Source of the DNA: CAZGSG01 sp964528095
Lineage (GTDB): Bacteria > Bacteroidota > Bacteroidia > Chitinophagales > Chitinophagaceae
Direction of reading: 5' to 3'
Length of the DNA: 52,406 nucleotides
NCBI GenBank assembly: GCA_964528095.1
Contig: CAZGSG010000006.1
Span: 1 to 52,406, forward strand
Shown in pieces: positions 1 to 7,620 of this stretch. How positions within the stretch are numbered: the first letter of the stretch is position 1; every line of letters begins with the position of its first letter. The notes below the pieces were generated by a model. It worked only from the letters and a program-made list of their open reading frames with translations. It was not told the DNA's origin and ran no database searches. The position numbers and the translations under genes were made by a program.

Positions 1-706
1 GCAGTACACGGGAAAAAACAAAAATCAAAATCAGCGATCTAACGCCCAGTGTATTGATTTCCGTATTAATAGAAGTAAAAAAAGAAAGGAAGACGCCGAG
101 CGAAACAGCAATCAGCAACAGTGTAAAGGGTACCACTAACAAAATGATCCAGTTGCGGATTTTTTTTGCCTGCGGATGCGAGGGCCTGGTTTTAATAAAT
201 TTCCGGTATACCAGTATCCAAAGCAGTGTAACATAAATAAAAGCCATGCATAAAAGCAGGATGGTGTGCGCGGTCAGGGATAAAGGCCATTCGAATGCCG
301 AACTATTGGGGCCAATCTCCTGGATTGGAAAACTTATTTTTCCTGTTTCTATAAATCCGCTGACCAGGTAGAAAACGACAAGCGATATAGCCAGAACGGG
401 CAAGATAAAATGCAGCCAGTCTCTTTTACCGATAGTTTGTTCATCGTTGATCACCGTACGTGTATAAAGGTAAAGGGCGGGGAGTATCCAATAATAAACA
501 AAAGAGACAGAACCCATCATAAATGTATCAGGAATGGAATGATTATACTGAAGATAAATAGTAAGCGTACGATAGGATAGTCCAAAGAAACCAAAACCCA
601 GGAAACGATTCACAAACCGGTTATGCCTGGCAGAGAATATTAGAATACCTGCAACGACAAAGCCGAAGATAGCTGTCGTTAATGTAAGCAGGCTTAATGG
701 ACTCAC
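1..706 (-). CDS. Membrane protein, N-terminal part (AraC-type regulator or sensor with 7TM-like domain), cut by window edge
   Basis: From a GTG at 706 the minus strand stays open to the left edge (235 codons visible). The visible part has six or seven hydrophobic segments with short charged loops (for example LTTAIFGFVVAGILIF at the N terminus and a positive KFIKTRPSHPQAKKIR loop about two thirds in). No signal-peptide cleavage site is seen. This layout, a multi-helix N-terminal domain of about 230 residues, is typical of Bacteroidota membrane-bound AraC regulators and of some sensor kinases, but the diagnostic C-terminal domain lies outside the window, so the choice is inference. GTG is preferred because the upstream frame meets a stop with no ATG between, and the first internal ATG would remove two helices. 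A TATTATTG sequence (one mismatch to TAnnTTTG) ends about 20 nt upstream of the GTG. Confidence 0.6.
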   Translation of the reverse strand, partial: MSPLSLLTLTTAIFGFVVAGILIFSARHNRFVNRFLGFGFFGLSYRTLTIYLQYNHSIPDTFMMGSVSFVYYWILPALYLYTRTVINDEQTIGKRDWLHFILPVLAISLVVFYLVSGFIETGKISFPIQEIGPNSSAFEWPLSLTAHTILLLCMAFIYVTLLWILVYRKFIKTRPSHPQAKKIRNWIILLVVPFTLLLIAVSLGVFLSFFTSINTEINTLGVRSLILIFVFSRVL

Positions 707-989
707 TGTGTATACTGTTAATTTGCAATAATACAGTTATCTGAATAAACTATTAGAACTGGTGGAAAATTTATCTAGAACTTTTGAATGCAGATGCTGT
801 ATTCTGATCCGCCTGGAATGATTGATCACGTGGGGCATATCCTGGTCATTATAAGCAAACTGATTTATACAAACAGTTGTCTAAAATAATTGTTGCTACA
901 TTTTCGTTAATTATAGCGCATAAGCCGGAATACACTTTAAACGAATCTGCTCATTCATTGAATATCATTTAATGGCCGACAGGAAAGAA

Positions 990-1424
990 CTATGCTGTCA
1001 CTTTCTTTCTTTTTCCCGATTTTCGAACCGCTGTTTTTTTACCAAGCTTCAGCTTATATGGCCGGTTAAATGCTTCCTGGGAAATACTGAACCGGGCCGC
1101 TAATTTCCGGATCACGTCTTTAGATAAACCCTTCTTATAATTAAGAATATCGGAAACATACCCTTTGCTGACCTCAAGCAAATTTACCAGGTCCTTTGCT
1201 TTAATATGATGGTCTTTCATAAGGGAGTGAATAAGCTCAATAGGATCAATATCGGTAAAACCGGTATGATCCGCGTCCCATTTTTCAATTAATACAGTAA
1301 GCAGCCCGATCTCATCCTGTACAGCACGATCTTTTGAACCGGAAAATACCAGATCCTCAAGGATCTTGCTATATTCTTTGTATTGTACCTTGGTTTTAAT
1401 GACCTTGTATTTTAATGATTCCAT
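990..1424 (-). CDS. higA: HigA-type antitoxin, XRE-family HTH
   Basis: 144-residue protein with an N-terminal region (residues 1-60) rich in charged residues and a helix-turn-helix at about 65-125 (LMKDHHIKAKDLVNLLEVSK, then GYVSDILNYKKGLS), followed by a basic lysine/arginine tail. This is the usual arrangement of HigA antitoxins: the HTH binds the operon operator while the protein neutralises the cognate toxin. It lies 9 bp downstream of higB in the same direction, the toxin-first gene order characteristic of HigBA modules. Autoregulation is supported by a palindrome directly upstream of higB. The basic tail is somewhat longer than I expect for the family. The call is firm at family level; activity is inferred from context. 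Confidence 0.88.
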   Translation of the reverse strand: MESLKYKVIKTKVQYKEYSKILEDLVFSGSKDRAVQDEIGLLTVLIEKWDADHTGFTDIDPIELIHSLMKDHHIKAKDLVNLLEVSKGYVSDILNYKKGLSKDVIRKLAARFSISQEAFNRPYKLKLGKKTAVRKSGKRKKVTA

Positions 1425-1433
1425 AAAAAAGAT

Positions 1434-1766
1434 TTAATAGATATTGATAGAATACTGTTCATTATTTTTACAGAGCTCATCATATGCGGCATGTGTACCC
1501 AACCAGCATACAAACAGGTGAATCCTATTCTCACCAAAAGCATACTTACAGATAAGTCGGTAATTATTGCCGGCAATATTAAAAACCACCCTGTTCGATC
1601 CCTTACCCAGCAGATCGGCGCTCCGGAAACAGGCCTGTATATCTGCAGGAACCATCCAATCCGCATATTTTACTTTTGTTAACCATTCACGAAGCGAAGT
1701 TCTGCTTTGAGCATTCTGCAGCGCAAACTCTTCAAGTGTTTCCTTCCTGATCAAATGAACTCTCAT
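1434..1766 (-). CDS. higB: HigB-type mRNA interferase toxin (RelE superfamily)
   Basis: 110 residues, the normal size for HigB. The sequence follows the HigB family closely: MRV start, a LREWLTKVKYADW segment near 26-38, PADIQACFRSADLLG (about 41-55), NRVVFNIAGNNYRLICKYAF (about 58-77) and the terminal FVCWLGTHAAYDEL (about 84-97). Members of this family are ribosome-dependent or free mRNA endonucleases that cleave transcripts when the antitoxin is depleted. The gene is first in an operon with higA. The ATG at 1766 sits only 2 nt after a perfect TATCTTTG box, so the transcript is probably leaderless or nearly so. Nothing suggests truncation or frameshift, so the pair appears intact. Confidence 0.9.
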   Translation of the reverse strand: MRVHLIRKETLEEFALQNAQSRTSLREWLTKVKYADWMVPADIQACFRSADLLGKGSNRVVFNIAGNNYRLICKYAFGENRIHLFVCWLGTHAAYDELCKNNEQYSINIY

Positions 1767-1768
1767 AA

Positions 1769-1806
1769 CAAAGATAGGAATTTTTTTAAGTTCTCAAATA
1801 GAGAAC
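1769..1806 (-). promoter_or_regulatory. higBA promoter and operator palindrome
   Basis: A perfect inverted repeat GTTCTC-AAATA-GAGAAC occupies 1790-1806. On the minus strand it contains a TTTG that is followed 18 nt later by TATCTTTG (1776-1769), matching the Bacteroidota promoter consensus TTTG/TAnnTTTG. Repressor bound to the palindrome would therefore cover the -33 element. Seen directly: palindrome and boxes. Inferred: binding by HigA. Confidence 0.75.
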
Positions 1807-1941
1807 TATTTTATTTTCCCACCTTTAAATTATTAATACATTTTATAAAAAATGCCTTTTCAGGAATTTCACCGTTTTTGCCGTTAAAAACCCCTGACTA
1901 CCTGAAATCTGCCTTTTACTTTAGCGTATAATTTTTTTATT

Positions 1942-2487
1942 ATGGGAATTACCATTCACTACTCTGCCACCATCAGTCATGTTTCCTTGATACCCCAATT
2001 GTCCGAAGAAGTCGCCGATATCTGCAAGTCGGCAAATTGGGAATACCATATCATTAAGGAGCCTAATCCGCACAGTATAAACGGCATTCATTTCACTCCG
2101 CCGGGTTGCGACTATGTTTTCCTGACTTTCCTGCCCGATGGGCGGATGTGTTCGATCGCCCACTTAATTTATAAGGATATGATTATTCCCAATGCGCTGG
2201 ACCCCGATGCATTCTATACTTCCAGCACCCATACCCAGGACGGCGGTCCACATACGCATATGGCCCTGATCAAGCTATTTGGTTACCTGGAAAAAAAATA
2301 TTTTTCCGCTTTCCAGTTAATAGATGAAGCTGATTACTGGGAAACCAATGATGAGGAATTGTTGATGAAGAGTTTTCAGCATTACGATCAGAAAATGCAT
2401 CAGGTAAAAAATATGTTCAAGCATCTCAACCAAATGCCTTTCGAAACATTAAAAGCAATTGAAAAACTGCTAAAAAAGAAGAGATGA
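1942..2487 (+). CDS. Conserved-looking cytosolic protein of unknown function
   Basis: 181 residues without signal peptide or membrane segment. I do not recognise a family. Visible features are a mixed alpha/beta N-terminal part (residues 1-80), a histidine-rich turn STHTQDGGPHTHMAL at about 94-108, an acidic stretch DEADYWETNDEELL at about 128-141 and a basic, probably helical C terminus ending KKLLKKKR-like. A TACTTTAG sequence (one mismatch to TAnnTTTG) lies about 17 nt upstream of the ATG at 1942. The gene converges on the lipoprotein gene at 2489 with a 1-bp gap. The clean start, good codon structure and lack of stops support a real gene; the histidines and acidic residues could bind metal, but that is a guess. 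Confidence 0.7.
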   Translation: MGITIHYSATISHVSLIPQLSEEVADICKSANWEYHIIKEPNPHSINGIHFTPPGCDYVFLTFLPDGRMCSIAHLIYKDMIIPNALDPDAFYTSSTHTQDGGPHTHMALIKLFGYLEKKYFSAFQLIDEADYWETNDEELLMKSFQHYDQKMHQVKNMFKHLNQMPFETLKAIEKLLKKKR

Positions 2488-2488
2488 G

Positions 2489-2896
2489 CTATCCGACAAT
2501 AACAGTATCTGTTTTGAATAAAATATTGCTGCTGTTATAAAACAGCAGCTTATATTCTCCCTTACTGGGCGCATGAATCGTAATGGAATCGTTTATAAGT
2601 TTTGATATATTATCACAATACAGTTGTCCGTTCCTTGCTTTTGGAATAGTGCCTTTTACCCTTATTTCATATTGGCGTGTTGCTGTTTCTTTTATATCGT
2701 ACGTTAAAAACTCGGGACAGGAAGAAGCAAGATAATATTGTACATATGATATTATACCCTGGCTCTGCACCTGGTTTACCGGAGTATTCGTAATCGTAAA
2801 ATCCAGATCTATCAGCACCCGTTCCGAGTAACTTTTATCTTTTGTACAACCGGACAATAAGGCGAGAGCAATAAAAAGCAGGATGATCCTTCGCAT
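2489..2896 (-). CDS. Small lipoprotein of unknown function
   Basis: 135 residues starting with MRRIILLFIALALLSGCTKD, a textbook lipoprotein signal (basic n-region, hydrophobic core, lipobox LSGC) with the lipidated cysteine at residue 17. The mature part looks beta-rich, with alternating hydrophobic and threonine/serine residues and two further cysteines (around residues 54 and 89) that could pair in the periplasm. No catalytic motif is visible. It is expressed away from the secreted gene at 3076 and separated from it by a strong minus-strand terminator, so it is probably its own transcription unit. Function unknown. Confidence 0.75.
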   Translation of the reverse strand: MRRIILLFIALALLSGCTKDKSYSERVLIDLDFTITNTPVNQVQSQGIISYVQYYLASSCPEFLTYDIKETATRQYEIRVKGTIPKARNGQLYCDNISKLINDSITIHAPSKGEYKLLFYNSSNILFKTDTVIVG

Positions 2897-2977
2897 GACC
2901 TCATTTTATGCTCTGACATCCACCGGGTGTATATCGTTGCATTATGCAGCCGTTATAGAGTACCAGCAGGGATGAGG

Positions 2978-3032
2978 TGCCAAAAAGCACACCCTGCAAT
3001 GCTGCAAATGCGTTTTGTAGGGTGTGCTGGCA
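2978..3032 (-). terminator. Intrinsic terminator downstream of the 3076-3633 gene
   Basis: Arms 2986-2999 and 3015-3028 pair over 14 bp with one G-T wobble; the outer TGCC (2978) and GGCA (3029) can add four more pairs around a bulge. On the minus strand the hairpin is followed by CTTTTTGG, so it fits termination of the gene at 3076-3633. Confidence 0.7.
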
Positions 3033-3075
3033 CAGTTTGATTGGTGCGTACGGATCAGACTACAGTATCAGGATT

Positions 3076-3633
3076 TTATTTGACCGGCAACGGCTCCTTG
3101 AGATTGGAAATCTCGATATCTTCTCCGCTCATCTTTATTTTAGCATAGCTGGGGCCATTTTCCAGTACTACCTGGTGCACCAGGTTGCCATTATTGTTGA
3201 TAGCCACCGCCTGTAATATATTGAACCCATGGTAGTCTTTTTTGATTAGTAATTGTAGATCCGCTGGTAGCTCTTCGGTCTTTATCTCCGTAATACTATG
3301 CTTCATTTTCCCATTCTCTTTGAAAACAGCCGTTGAGCGCTGTCCATTATTCACGAATGTGACCATAAAACAATCATCTACAGTGATCCATTTTGCACTG
3401 CTGGCCTGGGGATAGATTTTCGCCAGACTTTTGCTCAGTTTTTCTGTGAGCGCATTGGCCTCGGTTGTGGTTTCGTTCATTCTTCCAGGTTCGATGACGA
3501 TAGCATTGAAAGAGGCCGTCTTCTTAACTGAGGCAAATACTTGCATATCAGTATTGGTTTGCTGAGCAAAGGAGCTGATTGAAGCTGTGCCTATGAGCAG
3601 CAGGAACAGAAAGGGTTTAAGTTGCTTTTTCAT
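3076..3633 (-). CDS. Secreted PepSY-like protein
   Basis: 185 residues with a Sec signal peptide (MKKQLKPFLFLLLIGTASIS then SFAQQ; predicted cleavage after FAQ near residue 24). The mature part carries the pattern of Bacteroidota secreted PepSY-like domains: a helix ending KIYPQASSAKW (about 92-102), strands with aromatic/valine alternation, FKENGKMKHSITEIKTEELP (about 123-142), and a second half NNNGNLVHQVVLENGPSYA with a similar helix-strand-strand rhythm. Such proteins are thought to bind or inhibit periplasmic partners; the specific partner is unknown here. Single gene, with its own terminator. The family call is by pattern, not by search. Confidence 0.65.
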   Translation of the reverse strand: MKKQLKPFLFLLLIGTASISSFAQQTNTDMQVFASVKKTASFNAIVIEPGRMNETTTEANALTEKLSKSLAKIYPQASSAKWITVDDCFMVTFVNNGQRSTAVFKENGKMKHSITEIKTEELPADLQLLIKKDYHGFNILQAVAINNNGNLVHQVVLENGPSYAKIKMSGEDIEISNLKEPLPVK

Positions 3634-4078
3634 AATAGTTTTTAATTAAGGTGATTGTTTTAGGCAGGCTTTAGCGTCGGTGTGAAGCTACCTCAACAAG
3701 AAGCCTGATGCCTGTCAAAATCGAATCAAATGCTGTTAATCCTGGTTCAATTAGCTTGTTTATCAGAATATTATCTGTGTGAGATCCTTTTGTTAACCAG
3801 TGTTCCGGAAAACCTCTAACTACCAACACCCGTTTAGCAGGTTCCAGGGATGGAGAAATAAATGCAGTACTGTCTTTAAATAATTGGTTGAAATAGGAGG
3901 GGCATTAAACTCAACCTTATAGGTTGTGCTGATAATAGTATGGCAATGATCTTTCGGAATGTTTAAGATGGTCGGCCCGGGACTGAAAAGGATGTTTTTT
4001 TATACCATCCCCCCTGCTCATCCTGTTCGTAATTGGTCGGGCTATAAGGTCATTTATCGAAAGCCGCCACAAACCATA
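3634..4078. other. Gene-free stretch
   Basis: About 445 bp between divergent secreted-protein genes. No frame longer than a few dozen codons is convincing and I see no remnant I can name. An AGGAGG at about 3896 is not followed by a start codon at a usable distance. It presumably holds the promoter of the 3076 gene at its left end. Confidence 0.5.
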
Positions 4079-4101
4079 GTACAAAAAGGTAATTTTTGTA
4101 C
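4079..4101 (+). promoter_or_regulatory. Palindrome/hairpin just upstream of the 4117 gene
   Basis: GTACAAAAA (4079-4087) and TTTTTGTAC (4093-4101) form a perfect 9-bp inverted repeat with a 5-nt centre, ending 15 nt before the ATG at 4117. It could be an operator or a 5' hairpin in the mRNA; a TAatTTTTG sequence inside it resembles a -7 box with one extra base. Confidence 0.45.
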
Positions 4102-4116
4102 CCCTAAATCAGTACA

Positions 4117-4923
4117 ATGATCCGCATCCAACCCCTTCTATTATTGCTTTTATTAGGCACCCAGCAGCTTTTTGCGCAGGATGCGGTGAAAAAAAATCTT
4201 GATGACCTCACCATAGTAATCCCAGGTGCCGGGTCGGAGCCTGGTATAGGTGAAAATGATGGCGTTCCCGGCGGTACAGACTTTCGGCTTCCGCCTGGTT
4301 TTCGCTTTGTAGATAGGCCCGGAAAAGCCTTCGATCCTGATATTAAAAAGCTGTACGGAAATGCCAATACATTTTATGCGGACGTGAATATTGAGATCAT
4401 CAGAGATAGTATAAAAATAGGATCCCCGACTTTAATTATTCTTCCTATCGGCCTTGTGATGCTGAACGTGGCCCCAAGCAGGGTTCAGAATGGCATGTTG
4501 ATGTGTCGTGTAAGAATCAATGTTCCCCCTATTGGTATAGGCCCTGGCGGTCTGCGCGATACGATCACTGCATATATAGGATTGGTCTGCCTTAATAAAG
4601 GTTTATCATTTCCATGGGAAGAGAACGTAAATGGTTCGGATGATGTAAAAGAGTATCCAATTGGACTGGGCATGTACAAGCCGTCTAAAGTCACCAGTCA
4701 TAAAGGCTTATTAATGCTCGCTCAATTACTTGATCAATACCCTAAGCTGCAACTTACCCGGCATTATAATCCACAGTTGCAATATCAGGATGGTTATATA
4801 CAACCGGAATGGAATAGAATTTATGATCTTATCCAGAAGATGGTGTGGAAAGTAACAGAAGGTCCTGGTATTACAAAAGGAGAGTTGGAAAAATTTAAAA
4901 CCGTCCTGGCTCCGTACAAGTAA
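4117..4923 (+). CDS. Secreted protein of unknown function
   Basis: 268 residues with a clear Sec signal peptide (MIRIQPLLLLLLLGTQQLFA, cleavage after FAQ near residue 21) and no lipobox, so probably periplasmic or surface-exposed. A proline/glycine-rich segment (about 38-65, PGAGSEPGIGENDGVPGG) follows, then a region of beta-type alternation around 85-160 with two cysteines (about 129 and 155), and a helical C terminus. I recognise no domain. It stands alone, 170 bp before the oxidoreductase gene at 5093 and preceded by a perfect palindrome. Gene reality is well supported by the signal peptide and uninterrupted frame. Confidence 0.72.
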   Translation: MIRIQPLLLLLLLGTQQLFAQDAVKKNLDDLTIVIPGAGSEPGIGENDGVPGGTDFRLPPGFRFVDRPGKAFDPDIKKLYGNANTFYADVNIEIIRDSIKIGSPTLIILPIGLVMLNVAPSRVQNGMLMCRVRINVPPIGIGPGGLRDTITAYIGLVCLNKGLSFPWEENVNGSDDVKEYPIGLGMYKPSKVTSHKGLLMLAQLLDQYPKLQLTRHYNPQLQYQDGYIQPEWNRIYDLIQKMVWKVTEGPGITKGELEKFKTVLAPYK

Positions 4924-5092
4924 ACCCGGGGATTCTATCCCTGGTTTTAAGGACTACGCTTTTGACGCAATAATAGATATAGGCAGTATTAAAAAAATAG
5001 TTACCCCTGTTTTAACCATTGGTCAACAAAGGAAATTATCCCCTCCTCTCAAGACCAGTTATGCTTAATTTTACTTTCTAAACCTGTTCTAC

Positions 5093-6208
5093 ATGACGAT
5101 TGCTGTATTAGGTGCAGGCATGGTAGGCCGTGCTATCGCACTGGACCTTGCAAAAGATTACCAGGTAACATCTTTTGATCTAAGCCCAGAAAATTTACAG
5201 GAGCTAAAAACAAGAAACCCCGCAATACAAACAGTTGCCGCCGACCTCTTTAAGTTTTATGAATATGCCGCATGGCTGGCTCCGTTCGACCTGGTGATCA
5301 CTGCTGTGCCTGGCTTTATGGGCTTCAAAACACTGGAAGCGGTGATTCGTGCAGGTAAACAGGCTGTAGATATTTCTTTTTTCCCCGAAGATGCATTGCA
5401 ACTGGACGCATTGGCAAAAGAAAAAAACGTAACGGTCATTACAGATTGTGGTGTAGCGCCGGGCATGAGTAATTTTATAATAGGCCGTTACAATGAAGAA
5501 ATAAAGATCGTTTCTTTTGAATGTTATGTAGGAGGGTTGCCAAAAGAAAGAAAACCTCCCTTCCAGTACAAAGCCCCTTTTTCACCGGTAGATGTGATAC
5601 AGGAATATATCCGTCCGGCAAGATTGGTAGAAAACGGTGAGGTTGTAACCAGGCCTGCGCTGACCGATAGGGAGCTGATGCATTTTGAAGAAACAGGAGA
5701 GCTGGAAGCCTTTAATACAGATGGCCTGCGTTCATTGCTTTACACAATGAATCATATTCCTCATATGAAAGAAAAGACATTGCGGTACCCGGGCCATATC
5801 GATCTTATTATTGCCCTGCAGCAGGCTGGCTTTTTTTCAACAATACCTGTACGCATTGAAGAAGTGGCTGTATCGCCTATTGCGTTTACCTCAAAAATCC
5901 TGGTGAATGAATGGAAACTCGGTCCGCAGGAACAGGAATTTACAATAATGAAAGTAATTATTAAGAGTATTGAAAAAACAATTGAATATACCTTATTTGA
6001 TGAATATGATTTAACAACGCAGACCTCTTCAATGGCCCGCACTACCGGCTATACCTGCACTGCAGCAGCACAGCTTATTATTAAAAACCTATTTACAGCC
6101 AAAGGAGTATTCCCTCCTGAATTGGTTGGTAAGGATAAAAACTGTTTTGATTTTGTAATAAATTATTTAGCGGAAAGAAACGTGTTATGGAAAACCCGAT
6201 CAAGGTAA
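5093..6208 (+). CDS. Saccharopine dehydrogenase-family oxidoreductase (possibly L-lysine dehydrogenase)
   Basis: 371 residues. The N terminus is a Rossmann nucleotide-binding fold: VLGAGMVGRAIALDLA (residues 5-20, GxGxxG variant) with an acidic residue at the end of strand 2 (SFDLS). DCGVAPGMSN (about 122-131) matches the conserved catalytic-region motif of the saccharopine dehydrogenase superfamily, and FEETGELEAFNTDGLRSL (about 203-220) is also typical. Length fits the single-chain bacterial members that act on lysine/saccharopine-like amino acids with NAD(P). Substrate cannot be fixed from sequence alone. No aminotransferase or partner enzyme is adjacent. The 3' end overlaps the convergent PHP gene by 9 bp. 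Confidence 0.82.
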   Translation: MTIAVLGAGMVGRAIALDLAKDYQVTSFDLSPENLQELKTRNPAIQTVAADLFKFYEYAAWLAPFDLVITAVPGFMGFKTLEAVIRAGKQAVDISFFPEDALQLDALAKEKNVTVITDCGVAPGMSNFIIGRYNEEIKIVSFECYVGGLPKERKPPFQYKAPFSPVDVIQEYIRPARLVENGEVVTRPALTDRELMHFEETGELEAFNTDGLRSLLYTMNHIPHMKEKTLRYPGHIDLIIALQQAGFFSTIPVRIEEVAVSPIAFTSKILVNEWKLGPQEQEFTIMKVIIKSIEKTIEYTLFDEYDLTTQTSSMARTTGYTCTAAAQLIIKNLFTAKGVFPPELVGKDKNCFDFVINYLAERNVLWKTRSR

Positions 6209-7393
6209 TACCGGTTGTGTCCATGCTGTTTCTACATCACCTGCCTGAAATGGATTGTCTTTCGGTTTTGACGAAATGATCTTAGCCCTTACATACAAAT
6301 CCTTTTTTTGCATCGTATAGCTGGCACTTGTTCCTTTAACCTCTTTTAGCAGTGCGCGTTTTTTTATTGTAGTACCGCTGGAATCCCTTGCTCCCCAGAA
6401 CTGGATTGTATAACTGGTACCAGGCCTGGGCCTGATGCTTAGTTCCAGCTTTTTGTTTTTGTATTTAATATCTGCCAGCTCCACACCTGTAGTTGCATAA
6501 AAATCTCCTTTCTCCATTGCTTCGATGATAGCCGCCGGCTCAAGATTTTTTGCCCTTACCATAATCCAGCCTCTGCCAGGATTGGATTTGCCAATATCAA
6601 ATTCAAGATAATGATGCGAATCATCTGTTGCCAGGCCATATAATAGTGCTTTGCCCTGCTGTATATAATGAATCAATAGCTTGTCCCATAGTTCATCCAT
6701 GCCCATCGTTGCCGAATCACCATAATTATGAACAAGCGGGTGGCCATTAAATACTTCGAAAAACCGTTCTCCCTTCAGCTCCATCATATCTTCCAGCTTT
6801 ATTGCCCATCTGAAGTTGGGGTGATTAATATGCGGGAACATAGGCTGGCCTGTTCTTTCCCTTTGTGCATATACCTGATCAAGATTGCGCTGCATCACTT
6901 CAGCTACGCTATTACCACCCTGGGGCTTTACCAGTTCCTTTACATTGATGGCATTGATATGAATGGGTTTGTCTTTATAACCATCGGTGATTTCTTCTGC
7001 TTTGATCAAAAGAAATTTATCTTTTTCCTCGAATAATCTGCGGTACTCTTCCAGTTTTTTCAGCCGTACACTTATCCCGCCTGCACTATCTGTTTTATAT
7101 TCAACCCAGTCCTTCCCAAATTTCTGAAGATATTCTTTAAACCTGTTCTGGCGAAAAGGATGCGCCGGTACCTGTTTCCACAGTATTGTATCGGCAAGCG
7201 TGTTATGATCGGACAAAGCAAGAAAATCATAGCCATTGGATTTATACCAGGCTACGATCATTTCAGGAAAATCATCTCCATCACTCCATAATGAATGCGT
7301 ATGCGTATTGCCTTTATACCATTTATAGCTATTATCCTGAGCCCCCAGGTTAGCACTGAAAAAAAACAGGAGAAGAAAAAAAAGAACGCGCAT
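6200..7393 (-). CDS. Exported PHP-domain metal-dependent hydrolase (CehA/McbA-like)
   Basis: 397 residues with a signal peptide (MRVLFFLLLFFFSANLGAQ). Mature protein starts with the PHP signature NTHTHSLWSDGDDFPE (about 29-44), followed by YDFLALSDHNTL (about 54-65) and further metal ligands in KAEEIT and FPHINHPNFRW; later histidines (DDSHHY near 265) complete a trinuclear-type site. Known relatives hydrolyse phosphate or carbamate esters; the substrate here is unknown. It lies downstream of the Na+/sugar symporter gene on the same strand with a 227-bp gap, so co-transcription is possible but not shown. A C-terminal beta-rich segment (about 310-395) resembles a small sandwich domain. Confidence 0.82.
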   Translation of the reverse strand: MRVLFFLLLFFFSANLGAQDNSYKWYKGNTHTHSLWSDGDDFPEMIVAWYKSNGYDFLALSDHNTLADTILWKQVPAHPFRQNRFKEYLQKFGKDWVEYKTDSAGGISVRLKKLEEYRRLFEEKDKFLLIKAEEITDGYKDKPIHINAINVKELVKPQGGNSVAEVMQRNLDQVYAQRERTGQPMFPHINHPNFRWAIKLEDMMELKGERFFEVFNGHPLVHNYGDSATMGMDELWDKLLIHYIQQGKALLYGLATDDSHHYLEFDIGKSNPGRGWIMVRAKNLEPAAIIEAMEKGDFYATTGVELADIKYKNKKLELSIRPRPGTSYTIQFWGARDSSGTTIKKRALLKEVKGTSASYTMQKKDLYVRAKIISSKPKDNPFQAGDVETAWTQPVLP

Positions 7394-7620
7394 GATGCAG
7401 GATTTTACGGTTACCCAAATGTATTCTAATCCGGGTAAAAATCATCTTGCAATTGTGTAGAGCCTGGTTTAATAATGATTTTATTACATGCACACGCAAC
7501 TATGGAAAAAAGAATAGACATATCTTTTTGTAGATCTGCAATATGCTCCAATACAAAACTTAACAGTTCAGAATAAATAAGAAGCAGCCTTACATCTCAT
7601 CCTCCCTGTCAATCGCGACA

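Noticed and set aside
3896..3905. AGGAGG on the plus strand
   Set aside because: No start codon within initiation distance.
7501..7575. 24-codon plus-strand frame starting ATGGAAAAAAG
   Set aside because: No ribosome site, promoter box or terminator; too short and featureless to support.
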